Assembly: GCA_022712735.1 (NCBI GenBank) | Contig: JAFLKA010000160.1 | Location: 1 to 8,764 of the forward strand | Length of the DNA stretch: 8,764 nucleotides | Reading direction: 5' to 3' | Source of the DNA: Marinosulfonomonas sp. | GTDB lineage: Bacteria > Pseudomonadota > Alphaproteobacteria > Rhodobacterales > Rhodobacteraceae | Shown: positions 1-7,595 of the stretch, one piece after another | Position numbering within the stretch: the stretch's first letter is position 1 | Layout: each line of letters starts with the position of its first letter | Made by a program: the position numbers and the translations under genes | Notes under the pieces: model-generated | Told to the model about the DNA's origin: nothing | The model's database searches: none | Seen by the model: only the letters and a program-made list of their open reading frames with translations

Positions 1-298
1 CCCCGCGATCCGGCCCGTTGAACCGCGCGCCCAAAGGGGCGGCATGGCAAAAGGCGGCGTTGATCATCCGGTAGAATGGCACGCCTGATACCAGTTCATT
101 AACGCCAATCCCCGACAGCAGGTTGTTTTCCGCCAGCAAGCGGTCATTGTCGGCATGGTCCAGATCAAAGATATCAGCCAGATGCGCGTCATCATCGGCA
201 ATCCGCGCCAAAACGCTATCGCCGCCTTCGCTGTATTTTGAGGGCACCAGATGGTGCGTGTCCAATTGGCGAATGGCAGTCAGCGGCGGCAGCTTCAT
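1..298 (-). CDS. RES-domain toxin (NAD+-degrading type), 3' end outside window
   Basis: This is the toxin of a RES-Xre toxin-antitoxin pair; characterised RES toxins degrade NAD+ and so stop growth until the antitoxin blocks the active site. Only the first 99 codons are present, and the frame is open to the left edge. The RES signature begins at about residue 74: FYRMINAAFCH (75-85), then GARFNGPDRG (90-99), matching the family's conserved Arg-containing entry to the fold. The catalytic Glu and the conserved Ser would lie off the window. About 70 residues precede the fold, so this is the long RES form rather than the compact ~145-residue one. The start ATG lies inside an ATGA overlap with the antitoxin stop, which implies translational coupling. 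The NAD+ activity is inferred from the family; whether the gene is intact cannot be judged. Confidence 0.87.
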   Translation of the reverse strand, partial: MKLPPLTAIRQLDTHHLVPSKYSEGGDSVLARIADDDAHLADIFDLDHADNDRLLAENNLLSGIGVNELVSGVPFYRMINAAFCHAAPLGARFNGPDRG

Positions 299-732
299 CG
301 CCCGCCACGCCGTGCGTCCAGCAGACGGCGCACGGTTTGAAACGCAGGTAAACCGCCGCGCAGCAGATAATCAAGCGCGGCTTCACCACCGAATATCCGG
401 TTCTGGTTTGGCAGCGTGATCCACTTATCGGCCAACTCTTCGCTATAAAGAATGTTCAGTGCCTTGAAGATGCCCACCAGATAGGAAATCCGCCTGATAC
501 GGTCCTCGTCCAGCAGCGCACCCTGCCCCTTTTTCAGCGTATAGAACGCCCCGTTCGATATGCCACCCAGCAAAATGCGTGCCTTGGTATCGGGAATGCG
601 CCATTTTTCCATGATGTTGAAAAAGGCCCGCACTGCGCCGTCACTCAAACGCTCGCGCTCGGCCCGATCTGACAGGTCGATCAGCGGCGACGCGGTATAT
701 TTAGGTTGCGGGGCAACAAGCGATAAGGCCAT
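295..732 (-). CDS. Xre/MbcA/ParS-family antitoxin (DUF2384) of a RES-Xre pair
   Basis: This 145-residue protein is the expected antitoxin partner: it binds DNA to repress its own operon and occludes the RES toxin. Residues about 28-85 form the Xre-like helix-turn-helix part (core ARILLGGISNGAFYTLKKG, about 51-69). The C-terminal part carries the toxin-binding domain hallmarks, with NRIFGGEAALDYLL near 110-123 followed by a GG and a final VRRLLDARRGG. That C-terminal pattern is typical of antitoxins encoded with RES toxins. The ATG at 732 has a good Shine-Dalgarno, AGGAG at 741-745 on this strand, eight bases upstream. The gene comes first, and its TGA overlaps the toxin ATG by four bases. A promoter with an embedded dyad lies immediately upstream, which fits autoregulation. 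Family and pairing are clear; the regulatory details are inferred. Confidence 0.9.
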   Translation of the reverse strand: MALSLVAPQPKYTASPLIDLSDRAERERLSDGAVRAFFNIMEKWRIPDTKARILLGGISNGAFYTLKKGQGALLDEDRIRRISYLVGIFKALNILYSEELADKWITLPNQNRIFGGEAALDYLLRGGLPAFQTVRRLLDARRGGR

Positions 733-757
733 CTGGGTAACTCCTATGTAGAAGTTA

Positions 758-785
758 TATATACTCCATTATTGGAGAATGTCAA
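758..785 (-). promoter_or_regulatory. Predicted sigma70 promoter of the RES-Xre operon
   Basis: On the minus strand a perfect -35 hexamer TTGACA (780-785) is followed by a 16-base spacer and TATATA (758-763). A second TATATA register at 756-761 gives an 18-base spacer. The antitoxin Shine-Dalgarno and ATG follow about 15-30 bases downstream. The AT-rich run stands out against the surrounding GC-rich sequence. Promoter activity is inferred from sequence only. Confidence 0.65.
761..780. promoter_or_regulatory. Dyad operator candidate inside the TA promoter
   Basis: The inverted repeat CTCCATTATTGGAG (764-777) has perfect 5-base arms CTCCA/TGGAG. Extended to 761-780, 8 of 10 positions pair. It fills the spacer between the -35 and -10 boxes, so a bound protein would block RNA polymerase. 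The natural candidate ligand is the Xre antitoxin, alone or complexed with the RES toxin. This is inference from position and symmetry. Confidence 0.5.
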
Positions 786-795
786 GATTGACAGC

Positions 796-1215
796 CTAAC
801 TCCGTGTCGCCAGCAGCAGGTTGGTTTCGCTGCGCATCACCCCGTCAATGCGCCTGATATCAAACAGCACCTTGTCCAGCGCCTCTAGCGTCTCGGTGCC
901 AATCTCGGCGATCAAATCCCACTTGCCATTGGTCGAATGCACCGCCTGAACCGCACTGATGCCACGCAGCCGGTGCATGATTTTCTCAGCCCCGCGCCCC
1001 TCGATCCCCAGCATCATCAATCCGCGCACAGGAGCCTGTGCGATGTCGCTTTTCAAACGAACGGTGAACCCCAGAATTTCGCCGCGCTTGGTCAGCCGTT
1101 CAATCCGGCTGCGCACGGTGGTGCGCGACAGGCCCAGATCTGCAGCAAGGCTAGAGAGCGGCGCGCGGGAATCACGGCGCAAGGCGGCGATCAGATCTTT
1201 GTCGATATCATCCAT
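796..1215 (-). CDS. Lrp/AsnC-family transcriptional regulator, probably of arginine catabolism
   Basis: This 139-residue protein has the Lrp/AsnC layout. An N-terminal winged helix-turn-helix comes first (about 4-50: DIDKDLIAALRRDSR, then SSLAADLGLSRTTVRSRIERL around 21-41). A RAM ligand-binding domain follows from about 60, with the family pattern NGKWDLIAEIGTETLEALD. The start chosen is the ATG at 1215 (MDDIDKDL), where Lrp homology begins; an AAAGG lies just upstream. The frame stays open for 27 more codons to an ATG at 1296, but that extension is unlike the family. The protein is slightly shorter than the usual 150-160 residues. It is divergent from arginase and ornithine cyclodeaminase, so it probably senses arginine or ornithine and controls them, as Lrp-type regulators do beside such genes in other alphaproteobacteria. 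Family assignment is firm; target and ligand are inferred. Confidence 0.88.
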   Translation of the reverse strand: MDDIDKDLIAALRRDSRAPLSSLAADLGLSRTTVRSRIERLTKRGEILGFTVRLKSDIAQAPVRGLMMLGIEGRGAEKIMHRLRGISAVQAVHSTNGKWDLIAEIGTETLEALDKVLFDIRRIDGVMRSETNLLLATRS

Positions 1216-1254
1216 AACGGAACCTTTACCCTTCGATTTGATCAATATGCCACC

Positions 1255-1284
1255 GATATAGCCTATTTGCCTGCTACACACCAA
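1255..1284 (-). promoter_or_regulatory. Weak candidate promoter for the Lrp-type regulator
   Basis: On the minus strand TTGGTG (1279-1284) is followed by an 18-base spacer and TATATC (1255-1260), about 40 bases before the regulator ATG. Each box has two mismatches or fewer to the sigma70 consensus. Its placement in the divergent gap supports it. No equally good pair was found for the arginase direction. Confidence 0.3.
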
Positions 1285-1288
1285 CCCG

Positions 1289-1310
1289 ATTTGCATAAAT
1301 TATCACAAAT
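1289..1310. promoter_or_regulatory. AT-rich dyad, candidate Lrp-type operator upstream of arginase
   Basis: ATTTG (1289-1293) and CAAAT (1306-1310) form an inverted repeat around an AT-rich centre; 7 of 11 positions pair. It lies 22 bases before the arginase ATG. ATTTG also occurs at 1236-1240 and 1265-1269 in the same gap, and a TTGATCAA palindrome sits at 1238-1245. Lrp proteins favour arrays of loosely symmetric AT-rich sites, so this is a plausible binding region. No experimental site is known to me here. Confidence 0.35.
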
Positions 1311-1332
1311 GGAACAAGCGAGCAGGTTAGAC

Positions 1333-2259
1333 ATGGAAGATAAAAACACCCTTTTGATCGGAGCGCCCGTGGACAGCGGCAAGCGTCGACGCGGCTGCCT
1401 AATGGGGCCGGATGCCTTGCGCACCGCTGGGTTGGTCGAGGCGATAAAGGGGCTGGGGCACAAGGTATGCGACCTTGGCAATCTGGCCCCCGCCAAGACC
1501 ACCATCAAAGACGTGCCCAACACCAACACTTTTGAATTGGCCAAAACCGTGGGCTGGACCAAAACCCTGATGGTCGCCGCCAAGGATGCAATGGCGCAGG
1601 GGTTTCCGATCTTTCTGGGGGGCGACCATGCGCTTTCATTAGGGTCGGTCGCGGGGGTGACGGCCTATGCCGCCGAGGTGGATCGCCCGCAATACGTGCT
1701 GTGGCTAGACGCACACAGCGATTTCCACACACCTGCGACCACCGCATCGGGCAACCTGCACGGCACGCCTTTGGGATATGTCAGCGGGCTGGATGGTTTT
1801 GACGCCTTCCCGCCCCTGCCAGCGGTCGTGCCGATGAACAATATCTGCCTGATCGGTATCCGCTCGGTCGATGCGGCGGAACAGGCCGCACTGGTTGCCA
1901 ATAATATCCGCGTGGTCGAAATGCGAGCGATTGACGAGGGCGGCATCAAGCGCCCGCTCGAGGCATTTCTGGACGATGTCGCGCGGGCCAACGGCCTGTT
2001 GCATGTGTCGCTCGACGTCGATTTCCTCGACCCGTCCATCGCCCCCGCCGTCGGCACCACTGTTCCCGGCGGTGCCACCTTCCGCGAGGCGCATCTGGTG
2101 ATGGAAATGCTGCACGACAGCGGCCTTGTCACCTCGCTCGATCTGGTTGAGCTGAACCCTTTTCTGGATGACCGCGGGCGCACCGCCTCTCTGATGGTTG
2201 ACCTGACCGCATCGCTACTGGGCCGTCGCGTATTTGACCGCCCCACACGGAGTTACTGA
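1333..2259 (+). CDS. rocF: Arginase (EC 3.5.3.1)
   Basis: Arginase hydrolyses L-arginine to L-ornithine and urea using a di-manganese centre in the cytoplasm. The product is 308 residues, the normal length. Ligand motifs are complete: GGDH with H99, DAHSDFH with D126, H128 and D130, and SLDVDFLDP with D228 and D230. SGNLHG (H143) matches the arginase-specific histidine loop, and VELNP carries E273, which in arginases helps hold the guanidinium group. These favour arginase over agmatinase or another ureohydrolase. The ATG at 1333 is preferred because AGG lies six bases upstream and the family begins at LLIGAPVDSG. The frame extends far upstream, but that part is antisense to the regulator. An in-frame ATG at 1309 has no ribosome site. 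The next gene starts one base after the stop, so the two form an operon. The symbol argI or arcA is also used. Confidence 0.94.
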   Translation: MEDKNTLLIGAPVDSGKRRRGCLMGPDALRTAGLVEAIKGLGHKVCDLGNLAPAKTTIKDVPNTNTFELAKTVGWTKTLMVAAKDAMAQGFPIFLGGDHALSLGSVAGVTAYAAEVDRPQYVLWLDAHSDFHTPATTASGNLHGTPLGYVSGLDGFDAFPPLPAVVPMNNICLIGIRSVDAAEQAALVANNIRVVEMRAIDEGGIKRPLEAFLDDVARANGLLHVSLDVDFLDPSIAPAVGTTVPGGATFREAHLVMEMLHDSGLVTSLDLVELNPFLDDRGRTASLMVDLTASLLGRRVFDRPTRSY

Positions 2260-2260
2260 T

Positions 2261-3313
2261 ATGACCATTCCTGCCCCATCCAATCTGGCGTTTGTGCCGT
2301 TTGTATCAGTCGATAACATGATGAAGCTGGTGCATCACATTGGCATTGAACAGGTTTTGCCTGATCTGGCCGATTACATCGAGGCCGATTTCCGCCGGTG
2401 GGAGTTATTCGACAAGGTCCCGCGCGTGGCGTCGCATTCAACCGAGGGGGTGATCGAATTGATGCCGACCTCGGATGGCGAGGTTTACGGGTTTAAATAC
2501 GTCAACGGCCACCCCGCCAACATGAAGAAAGGTCTGCAAACCGTTACAGCCTTTGGTCTTTTGGCAGATGTGGCCAGCGGATACCCCGTGCTGCTCTCGG
2601 AAATGACCATCCTGACCGCCCTGCGCACCGCCGCGACCTCGGCGATGGTGGCGCGTCACCTTGCCCCCAAAGGTGCAACTACACTGGCGATGATCGGCAA
2701 CGGCGCCCAAAGCGAATTTCAGGCGCTGGCAATGAAAACCATCTGCGGCATCACCGATGTGCGTCTATACGATATCGACCCCGCGGCGACGGCCAAGTGC
2801 ATGAAAAACCTTGAGGGTATGGGGATGAACCTGACCGCCTGCAAAACCCCCGAAGCTGCCATTCAAGGTGCGCAAATCATCACCACCTGCACCGCCGATA
2901 AACAATACGCCACCATCCTGACCGATAACATGGTCGGGGCTGGTGTGCACATCAACGCCATCGGCGGTGATTGCCCCGGCAAGACCGAACTGCACCGCGA
3001 TATCCTGCTGCGCAGCGATATTTTTGTTGAATACCCCGAACAAACCCGCATCGAGGGCGAGATACAGCAATTGGAGCCGGATCATCCGGTGACCGAGATG
3101 TGGCAGGTGATCAACGGCACCGCTGCTGGGCGCACCTCTGCAGCCCAAATCACCCTGTTTGACGGGGTCGGCTTTGCCACCGAGGATTTCAGTGCTCTGC
3201 GGTATGTGCATGACCAGCTTGAGGATGGCAATTTTTATCAGGATCTGGACATGGTGGCCGACCCTGATGATCCGCGCGACCTGTTCGGGATGGTGCAGCG
3301 CGCCAAGGGATAA
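2261..3313 (+). CDS. ocd: Ornithine cyclodeaminase (EC 4.3.1.12)
   Basis: The enzyme converts L-ornithine to L-proline and ammonia with tightly bound NAD+, taking the product of the upstream arginase. The 350-residue length matches the long bacterial OCD form. The Rossmann nucleotide loop is IGNGAQSEFQ (145-154), followed by YDID near 170-173. Residues R55, K79 and R122 sit where the substrate-carboxylate residues of the Pseudomonas putida enzyme are expected. GGDCPGKTEL (235-244) holds the catalytic Asp at 237. FDGVGFATEDFSALRY near the C terminus is also characteristic. These points favour OCD over the related mu-crystallin, alanine dehydrogenase or SbnB-type members. The ATG at 2261 has GGAG (2249-2252) eight bases upstream, lying inside the end of arginase. 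One base separates the two genes. It is also called arcB. Confidence 0.94.
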   Translation: MTIPAPSNLAFVPFVSVDNMMKLVHHIGIEQVLPDLADYIEADFRRWELFDKVPRVASHSTEGVIELMPTSDGEVYGFKYVNGHPANMKKGLQTVTAFGLLADVASGYPVLLSEMTILTALRTAATSAMVARHLAPKGATTLAMIGNGAQSEFQALAMKTICGITDVRLYDIDPAATAKCMKNLEGMGMNLTACKTPEAAIQGAQIITTCTADKQYATILTDNMVGAGVHINAIGGDCPGKTELHRDILLRSDIFVEYPEQTRIEGEIQQLEPDHPVTEMWQVINGTAAGRTSAAQITLFDGVGFATEDFSALRYVHDQLEDGNFYQDLDMVADPDDPRDLFGMVQRAKG

Positions 3314-3337
3314 ATTGCCGAAAAACCCACCGCCCCA

Positions 3338-3367
3338 TTGCACACAACATGCGCCATCCTGTATAGT
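3338..3367 (+). promoter_or_regulatory. Predicted promoter of gyrA
   Basis: TTGCAC (3338-3343), an 18-base spacer and TATAGT (3362-3367) form a plausible sigma70 promoter 45 bases before the gyrA GTG. It lies in the 98-base gap after ocd. The gap shows no convincing terminator hairpin, so some read-through from the arginine operon is possible. This is a prediction from box similarity and position. Confidence 0.45.
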
Positions 3368-3411
3368 GATTACAACAATATATAGCGCATAGCGAACAGG
3401 CGGAAATCTAC

Positions 3412-6144
3412 GTGAACGATACACCACAAACACCTGATAACGAAGAAGAAAAAGGCGAGCCAAAGTACGTGTATGATGGCCCTTCGATCTCGATCACAGA
3501 CGAGATGAAAACCTCCTATCTCGACTACGCAATGAGCGTGATCGTATCGCGCGCCATTCCGGACCTGCGCGACGGGCTGAAACCGGTGCATCGGCGCATC
3601 CTTTATGCCATGTTCGAGGGCGGCAATACCCACGATAAATCATACCGTAAATCGGCCCGCGCCGTCGGTGATGTGATGGGTAAATACCACCCGCACGGCG
3701 ATAGCGCGATCTATGACGCCTTGGTGCGGATGGCGCAGGATTTCTCGATGTCGCTGCCGCTGCTGGATGGCCAAGGCAACTTTGGCTCGATGGATGGCGA
3801 TAACGCCGCCGCCATGCGGTATACCGAGGTGCGGCTGGATAAACCGGCCGCGTTTCTGACCGCCGATCTGGACAAAGACACTGTTGATTTTCAGGACAAC
3901 TATGATGGCAAGGACCGCGAACCAAGCGTTCTGCCCGCCCGCTACCCCAACATGCTGGTCAACGGCGCTGGCGGCATTGCGGTCGGCATGGCCACCAACA
4001 TCCCGCCGCATAATCTGGGCGAGGTGATTGATGCCACGCTGGCGCTGATCGAGGACCCCGATCTAACGACCGAAGATTTGATCGAATACATCCCTGGCCC
4101 CGATTTTCCCACCGGTGCCATCATGCTGGGCCACGCTGGCGCGCGCAAAGCCTACCTTGAGGGCCGCGGCAGCGTCATCATCCGCTCCAAGACCCGCACC
4201 GAGGAAATCCGCAAAGACCGCTACGCCATCGTGATTGATGAAATCCCCTATCAGGTGAACAAGGCCGCGATGATCGAGAAGATCGCCGAACAGGTGCGTG
4301 ATGGCAAGATCGAGGGCGTCGCCCACGTGCAGGACGAATCTGATCGCAACGGCGTGCGCGTGGTGATCGAGCTGAAGCGCGATGCCACCCCTGAAGTGGT
4401 GTTGAACCAGTGCTTCCGCTTTACCCCGATGCAAACCTATTTCGGCTGTAACATGCTGGCGCTAAACGGTGGCCGGCCCGAAACATTGACCCTGCGACGG
4501 TTCCTGACATCCTTCATCACCTTCCGCGAAGAAGTCGTGGCACGGCGCACCGCGTTTGAGCTGCGCAAGGCCCGCGAGCGCAGTCATGTGCTCTGTGGTC
4601 TGGCCGTGGCCGTGACCAATGTCGATGAAATCGTCGCCACCATCCGCGCCTCGGCTGATCCCGCCGAGGCCCGCGCCAAACTGATGGACCGTCGCTGGCC
4701 CGCTGGTGATATCCTTGAATATATCGCGCTGATTGATGATCCGACCCACAAGGCCAATGACGACGGCACCTATAACCTGTCCGAAACCCAAGCCCGCGCC
4801 ATTCTGGAACTGCGCTTGCAACGCCTGACCGCGATGGGCGTTAAGGAAGTCACCGACGAGCTGCAAACACTGGCCGCCGCCATTCGCGAATACCTAGACA
4901 TCCTGCGTTCACGCACCCGCATCATGGAAATCATCAGCAACGAGCTGACCGAGGTTCGTGAAAAATTCGCCGTTGACCGGCGCACCCAGATTGTCGACTG
5001 GTCCGGCGATATGGACGACGAAGACCTGATTGAAAAAGAAGACATGGTCGTCACCGTCACCTCGGGTGGCTACATCAAACGCACCCCGCTTGGCGATTTC
5101 CGTGCGCAAAAACGCGGTGGCAAGGGCACGGCGGGCATGAAAACCAAAGAAGAGGACGTGATCACCAACCTGTTCGTTGCCAACACCCACACGCAGCTGT
5201 TGTTCTTCACCACCGATGGCATGGTTTACAAACTGAAAACATGGCGCCTGCCCCAAGGCGGACGCACCGCCAAGGGCAAAGCCATCGTCAACATCCTGCC
5301 GATCCCCACAGGCGTTTCTGTCGCAGCCATCATGCCGGTTGATGCGGACGAGGACGACTGGGGCGATTTGCAAATCTTCTTTGCCACTGACGCTGGTGAC
5401 GTGCGCCGCAACGCGCTGTCGGATTTCACCAACGTGCGCGCCAACGGCAAAATTGCCATGAAGCTGCCCGAGGGCGTGGAAATGGTAAACGCCCGTATCT
5501 GTAACGAAGATGACGACGTTATGTTGTTCACCGCCGGTGGGCGCGCCATCCGCTTCCCGACCACAGCAGTTCGTGTCTTTAAGGGGCGCGACAGCACCGG
5601 GGTTCGCGGGATCAAACTGAAGGATGGTGAAAAGGTCGTCTCGATGTCGATCATTCGCCATTTCGAGGCTTCCTCGGACGAACGCATCGCCTACCTCAAA
5701 ATGCGCCGTGCGCAAGCGGGCGCGGATGACACCGAGGTAGAGGATGAAGAAACGGGCGACGGGGCCATCACCCAGGAACGTTTCGATGAAATGCAGGCAA
5801 TTGAAAACCTGATCCTGACCATCACGGCAGGCGGCGCTGGCAAACTCTCCTCCTCGCACGACTACCCCGTTCGCGGGCGTGGCGGCATGGGCGTGGCAGC
5901 CATGGACAAGGCGATGCGCGGCGGCGATCTGGTGGCATCCTTTGCCGTGGAAATGGAAGACCTGATCATGCTGGCCACCTCAAAAGGCCAATCGATCCGT
6001 TGTCCAATTGCCGGCATCTCGTTCCGCTCTCGCAGCGCTGGCGGTGTCAAAGTGTTTGACACGGCCAAAGGCGAAAAGGTGGTCTCGGTCGCATGGATCG
6101 CCGAAACCGATGATGACGAAGAAGAAAGCAGCACTGAGGAATAA
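3412..6144 (+). CDS. gyrA: DNA gyrase subunit A
   Basis: GyrA is the breakage-reunion subunit of gyrase (with GyrB, A2B2), which introduces negative supercoils using ATP. The 910-residue protein is complete. The winged-helix/tower region spans about 25-515, with the catalytic tyrosine Y137 in AAMRYTE. The quinolone-resistance region [13 protein letters not shown] keeps S98 and D102, the quinolone-susceptible residues equivalent to E. coli S83 and D87. The DNA-wrapping beta-pinwheel follows from about 540; its GyrA box reads QKRGGKG (566-572), one conservative change from canonical QRRGGKG. An acidic insertion (about 771-795) lies in the C-terminal domain, and 9 of the last 13 residues are acidic. 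The extra length over E. coli (875) comes mainly from the N-terminal extension and this insertion. The start is GTG, with AGGCGGA about seven bases upstream. The GyrA box and Y137 argue against ParC. Confidence 0.98.
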   Translation: MNDTPQTPDNEEEKGEPKYVYDGPSISITDEMKTSYLDYAMSVIVSRAIPDLRDGLKPVHRRILYAMFEGGNTHDKSYRKSARAVGDVMGKYHPHGDSAIYDALVRMAQDFSMSLPLLDGQGNFGSMDGDNAAAMRYTEVRLDKPAAFLTADLDKDTVDFQDNYDGKDREPSVLPARYPNMLVNGAGGIAVGMATNIPPHNLGEVIDATLALIEDPDLTTEDLIEYIPGPDFPTGAIMLGHAGARKAYLEGRGSVIIRSKTRTEEIRKDRYAIVIDEIPYQVNKAAMIEKIAEQVRDGKIEGVAHVQDESDRNGVRVVIELKRDATPEVVLNQCFRFTPMQTYFGCNMLALNGGRPETLTLRRFLTSFITFREEVVARRTAFELRKARERSHVLCGLAVAVTNVDEIVATIRASADPAEARAKLMDRRWPAGDILEYIALIDDPTHKANDDGTYNLSETQARAILELRLQRLTAMGVKEVTDELQTLAAAIREYLDILRSRTRIMEIISNELTEVREKFAVDRRTQIVDWSGDMDDEDLIEKEDMVVTVTSGGYIKRTPLGDFRAQKRGGKGTAGMKTKEEDVITNLFVANTHTQLLFFTTDGMVYKLKTWRLPQGGRTAKGKAIVNILPIPTGVSVAAIMPVDADEDDWGDLQIFFATDAGDVRRNALSDFTNVRANGKIAMKLPEGVEMVNARICNEDDDVMLFTAGGRAIRFPTTAVRVFKGRDSTGVRGIKLKDGEKVVSMSIIRHFEASSDERIAYLKMRRAQAGADDTEVEDEETGDGAITQERFDEMQAIENLILTITAGGAGKLSSSHDYPVRGRGGMGVAAMDKAMRGGDLVASFAVEMEDLIMLATSKGQSIRCPIAGISFRSRSAGGVKVFDTAKGEKVVSVAWIAETDDDEEESSTEE

Positions 6145-6180
6145 AACCCTCTTCCCGTTTCTTCTTGCCACAAGTACCTC

Positions 6181-6209
6181 ACGGGGGTGCGGGGGTGTGA
6201 AACCCCCGT
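6181..6209 (+). terminator. GC-rich hairpin after gyrA, possible terminator
   Basis: CGGGGGT (6190-6196) pairs with ACCCCCG (6202-6208) around the 5-base loop GTGAA. A second left arm, ACGGGGGT (6181-6188), can pair with ACCCCCGT (6202-6209) instead, so two exclusive stems compete for one right arm. The position between gyrA and trmFO suits an intrinsic terminator, but no T-run follows, so it might instead act in mRNA stability or as a partial attenuator. Confidence 0.45.
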
Positions 6210-6234
6210 TCCTGCCCTAACCCACAGGCGCGAC

Positions 6235-7569
6235 ATGACAGATAAACTCCACATCATTGGCGGCGGAATGGCAGGCGCCGAGGCCGCATGGCAAGCCGCA
6301 AACATGGGCGTCACCGTGGTGATCCATGAAATGCGCCCCAAGGTCGAAACATTCGCGCATCGCACCGGTAATCTGGCCGAAATGGTCTGCTCCAATTCGT
6401 TCCGGTCCGATGATGACGAGGCCAACGCCGTTGGCCTGCTGCATTGGGAAATGCGCGCGGCGGGTGGCATCATCATGGCGGCGGCGGACGAGCACGCCCT
6501 GCCCGCCGGATCGGCGCTGGCCGTGGACCGTGACCCGTTCAGTGAAACGGTCACCAAACGCCTGCTAGATCATGCGTTGATCTCAGTTGAATACGGCGAA
6601 ATCACCGATCTGCCCGAGGATGGTCACTGGATCATCGCCACCGGACCGCTGACCACGACCGCCCTTGGCCAGTCCATCGCCGCCCAAACCGGCAGTGACC
6701 AGCTGGCGTTTTTCGACGCCATCGCCCCGATTATTTACGCCGACAGCATCAACATGGATGTGGCATGGATGCAGTCGCGTTATGACAAGGGTGAGACCGA
6801 GGCCGAGCAAAAGGCGTACCTGAACTGCCCGATGGACAAGGCGCAGTATGAGGCATTCATCGACGCGCTGCTGGCGGCGGATAAAACCGAATTCCATGAA
6901 GGGGAAACCGCTGGGTATTTCGACGGCTGCCTGCCGATCGAGGTGATGGCCGAGCGTGGCCGCGAGACCCTGCGGTTTGGCCCAATGAAACCTGTCGGAC
7001 TGACCAACGTACATGATCCCGAAACCAAGGCTTACGCAGTGGTACAACTGCGCTATGACAATGCCTTAGGAACGCTGTTTAACATCGTGGGATTCCAGAC
7101 AAAAATGAAATACGCGGCGCAAACCGAGGTGTTCAAAATGATCCCCGGACTGGAAAACGCCAGTTTCGCCCGCCTTGGCGGCATCCACCGCAACACATTT
7201 ATCAATTCACCCACATTGCTGGACGACAATCTGCGCCTGAAATCACGCCCCAACATCCGGTTCGCGGGCCAGATCACTGGCGTTGAGGGTTATGTTGAAT
7301 CAGCCGCGATGGGCCTTTTGGCGGGCCGGATGGCAGCGGGTGAAATTCTGGGCCAGCCAGTAGCAACGCCTCCGCTCGACACCGCGATGGGCGCATTGGT
7401 CAACCACATCACCGGTGGCGCTGCCGCCAAAACATTCCAGCCGATGAACGTTAATTTCGGCCTGTTCCAGCCGATTGATGCCAAGCACGGGCGCAAGAAC
7501 CGCAAAACCCGTTACAAGGCCTACACTGACCGTGCCAAGTGCGCGTGGCAGGAATGGCTGGACGGATAA
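6235..7569 (+). CDS. trmFO: Folate-dependent tRNA (uracil-54-C5) methyltransferase TrmFO (EC 2.1.1.74)
   Basis: TrmFO (formerly Gid) makes 5-methyluridine at position 54 of the tRNA T-loop, using methylenetetrahydrofolate as carbon donor and FAD as reductant. This differs from SAM-dependent TrmA. The 444-residue product opens with the FAD-binding [13 protein letters not shown] (7-19). It then shows the family block [20 protein letters not shown], with C52, and [13 protein letters not shown], with C232. These correspond to the two functionally important cysteines of TrmFO. Further blocks are [20 protein letters not shown] and [19 protein letters not shown], the last a conserved C-terminal flavin motif. 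The ATG at 6235 has AGG (6226-6228) six bases upstream and places the glycine-rich loop at the expected N-terminal position; the in-frame ATG at 6187 lies within the hairpin and adds unlike sequence. A 26-base gap leads to the next gene. Confidence 0.96.
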   Translation: MTDKLHIIGGGMAGAEAAWQAANMGVTVVIHEMRPKVETFAHRTGNLAEMVCSNSFRSDDDEANAVGLLHWEMRAAGGIIMAAADEHALPAGSALAVDRDPFSETVTKRLLDHALISVEYGEITDLPEDGHWIIATGPLTTTALGQSIAAQTGSDQLAFFDAIAPIIYADSINMDVAWMQSRYDKGETEAEQKAYLNCPMDKAQYEAFIDALLAADKTEFHEGETAGYFDGCLPIEVMAERGRETLRFGPMKPVGLTNVHDPETKAYAVVQLRYDNALGTLFNIVGFQTKMKYAAQTEVFKMIPGLENASFARLGGIHRNTFINSPTLLDDNLRLKSRPNIRFAGQITGVEGYVESAAMGLLAGRMAAGEILGQPVATPPLDTAMGALVNHITGGAAAKTFQPMNVNFGLFQPIDAKHGRKNRKTRYKAYTDRAKCAWQEWLDG

Positions 7570-7595
7570 GGGCATGATCAGCTAGGTTTTACCCC

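Noticed and set aside
1216..1296. N-terminal extension of the Lrp-type regulator from the ATG at 1296
   Set aside because: The 27 added residues are not Lrp-like. They cross the likely regulatory region, while the ATG at 1215 has a ribosome site and the normal family start.
937..1332. Open frame continuing 132 codons upstream of the arginase start
   Set aside because: This stretch is antisense to the Lrp-type regulator, has no arginase-like sequence, and arginases normally begin where residue 1 is placed here. It is a frame shadow in GC-rich DNA.
2765..3463. 232-codon minus-strand frame overlapping ocd and the start of gyrA
   Set aside because: It is antisense to two confidently identified genes and has no recognisable domain.
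3690..3720. Fluoroquinolone-resistance mutation in GyrA
   Set aside because: The serine and aspartate at the two key positions (S98, D102) are the susceptible residues, so no resistance change is seen.
4909..5859. 316-codon open frame on the minus strand inside gyrA
   Set aside because: Its sequence mirrors the codon pattern of gyrA and matches no family I recognise. Long antisense frames are common in GC-rich genes.
6183..6197. G-quadruplex from the GGGGGTG repeats
   Set aside because: Only two long G-tracts are adjacent, which is too few for a typical intramolecular quadruplex; hairpin pairing with the following C-tract is more likely.
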